A stretch of 13,341 bases of DNA, from NCBI GenBank assembly GCA_031362985.1, contig JANLTO010000134.1:1-13341 (forward strand), given 5' to 3'. Origin of the DNA: SHZL01 sp031362985 (lineage in GTDB: Bacteria > Pseudomonadota > Gammaproteobacteria > Xanthomonadales > SZUA-36). This document shows positions 13,268 to 13,341 of this stretch, in pieces. Position numbers and translations under genes: made by a program. Under the pieces are notes generated by a model that was not told the DNA's origin, searched no databases, and saw nothing but the letters and a program-made list of their open reading frames with translations. Numbering within the stretch: the stretch's first letter is position 1; each line of letters begins with the position of its first letter.

Positions 13268-13341
13268 GTGAAATTCTCTGCCCTGCTCCAATACATCACA
13301 CCGCACCGGAATACCTTGCTGGCGATCGTCGCATTGCTGCT
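13268..13341 (+). CDS. Start of a probable ABC transporter transmembrane/ATPase protein (partial)
   Basis: From a GTG at 13268 the frame is open to the window edge for 24 complete codons, reading MKFSALLQYITPHRNTLLAI and then a hydrophobic run. This resembles the N-terminus of exporter-type ABC proteins such as MsbA, where a short amphipathic helix ending in P-H/Y-R leads into the first membrane helix. A TAA at 13232-13234 limits the frame upstream and no ATG intervenes. There is no good Shine-Dalgarno sequence. The call rests on a very short stretch. Confidence 0.5.
   Translation, partial: MKFSALLQYITPHRNTLLAIVALL

Overview
The window looks like a gammaproteobacterial chromosome. It carries the core order tRNA cluster - tig - clpP - clpX - lon, a phhA-phhB pair beside an Lrp-type regulator, and what appears to be a CsrB-type RNA, a class known from Gammaproteobacteria. 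I cannot name the genus from sequence alone. No integrase, transposase or CRISPR array is visible.

Left part (1-6292, all minus strand): a proteostasis block. A sigma70-type promoter at 6264-6292 precedes six tRNAs (Arg-ACG, Pro-UGG, Arg-UCU, His-GUG, Lys-CUU, Leu-UAG). No terminator separates the last tRNA from tig (trigger factor), which is followed by clpP, clpX and lon. lon runs off the left edge with 590 codons inside the window. These genes encode a ribosome-bound chaperone, the ClpXP protease and the Lon protease. The 50-bp clpP leader contains a perfect 14-bp tandem duplication that places two ACAGGGA motifs just upstream of the ribosome binding site.

Middle (6341-6880, minus strand): a stretch without a protein gene that I read as a CsrB/RsmZ-like regulatory RNA. 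It has about eight small hairpins with the stem varying but the loop conserved as AGGGA or AGGA, and it ends in a very strong intrinsic terminator (6341-6372). This is the most interesting feature here, and the ACAGGGA pair before clpP is a possible target of the same CsrA system.

Centre (6879-8724): an Lrp/AsnC regulator diverges from phhA (phenylalanine 4-monooxygenase) and phhB (pterin-4a-carbinolamine dehydratase). The two genes form a two-step unit that makes tyrosine from phenylalanine and recycles the pterin cofactor. The gap holds a perfect 11+3+11 palindrome, a likely operator.

Right part (8774-13062): a cluster of toxin-antitoxin genes. In order they are an orphan YefM/Phd antitoxin, a toxin-first HigBA pair (plus), a second, unrelated YgjN/YgjM-type HigBA pair (minus) with a clear promoter and operator, a PmtA-like methyltransferase, a ribbon-helix-helix antitoxin with a truncated PIN toxin, an unrecognised 41-residue gene with its own ribosome binding site and terminator, and a complete VapBC pair. 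At the right edge the first 24 codons of a probable ABC-transporter membrane domain begin on the plus strand. Two copies of a dispersed palindromic repeat (TCGTCATCCCGGAC...) lie at 5821-5850 and 12393-12423.
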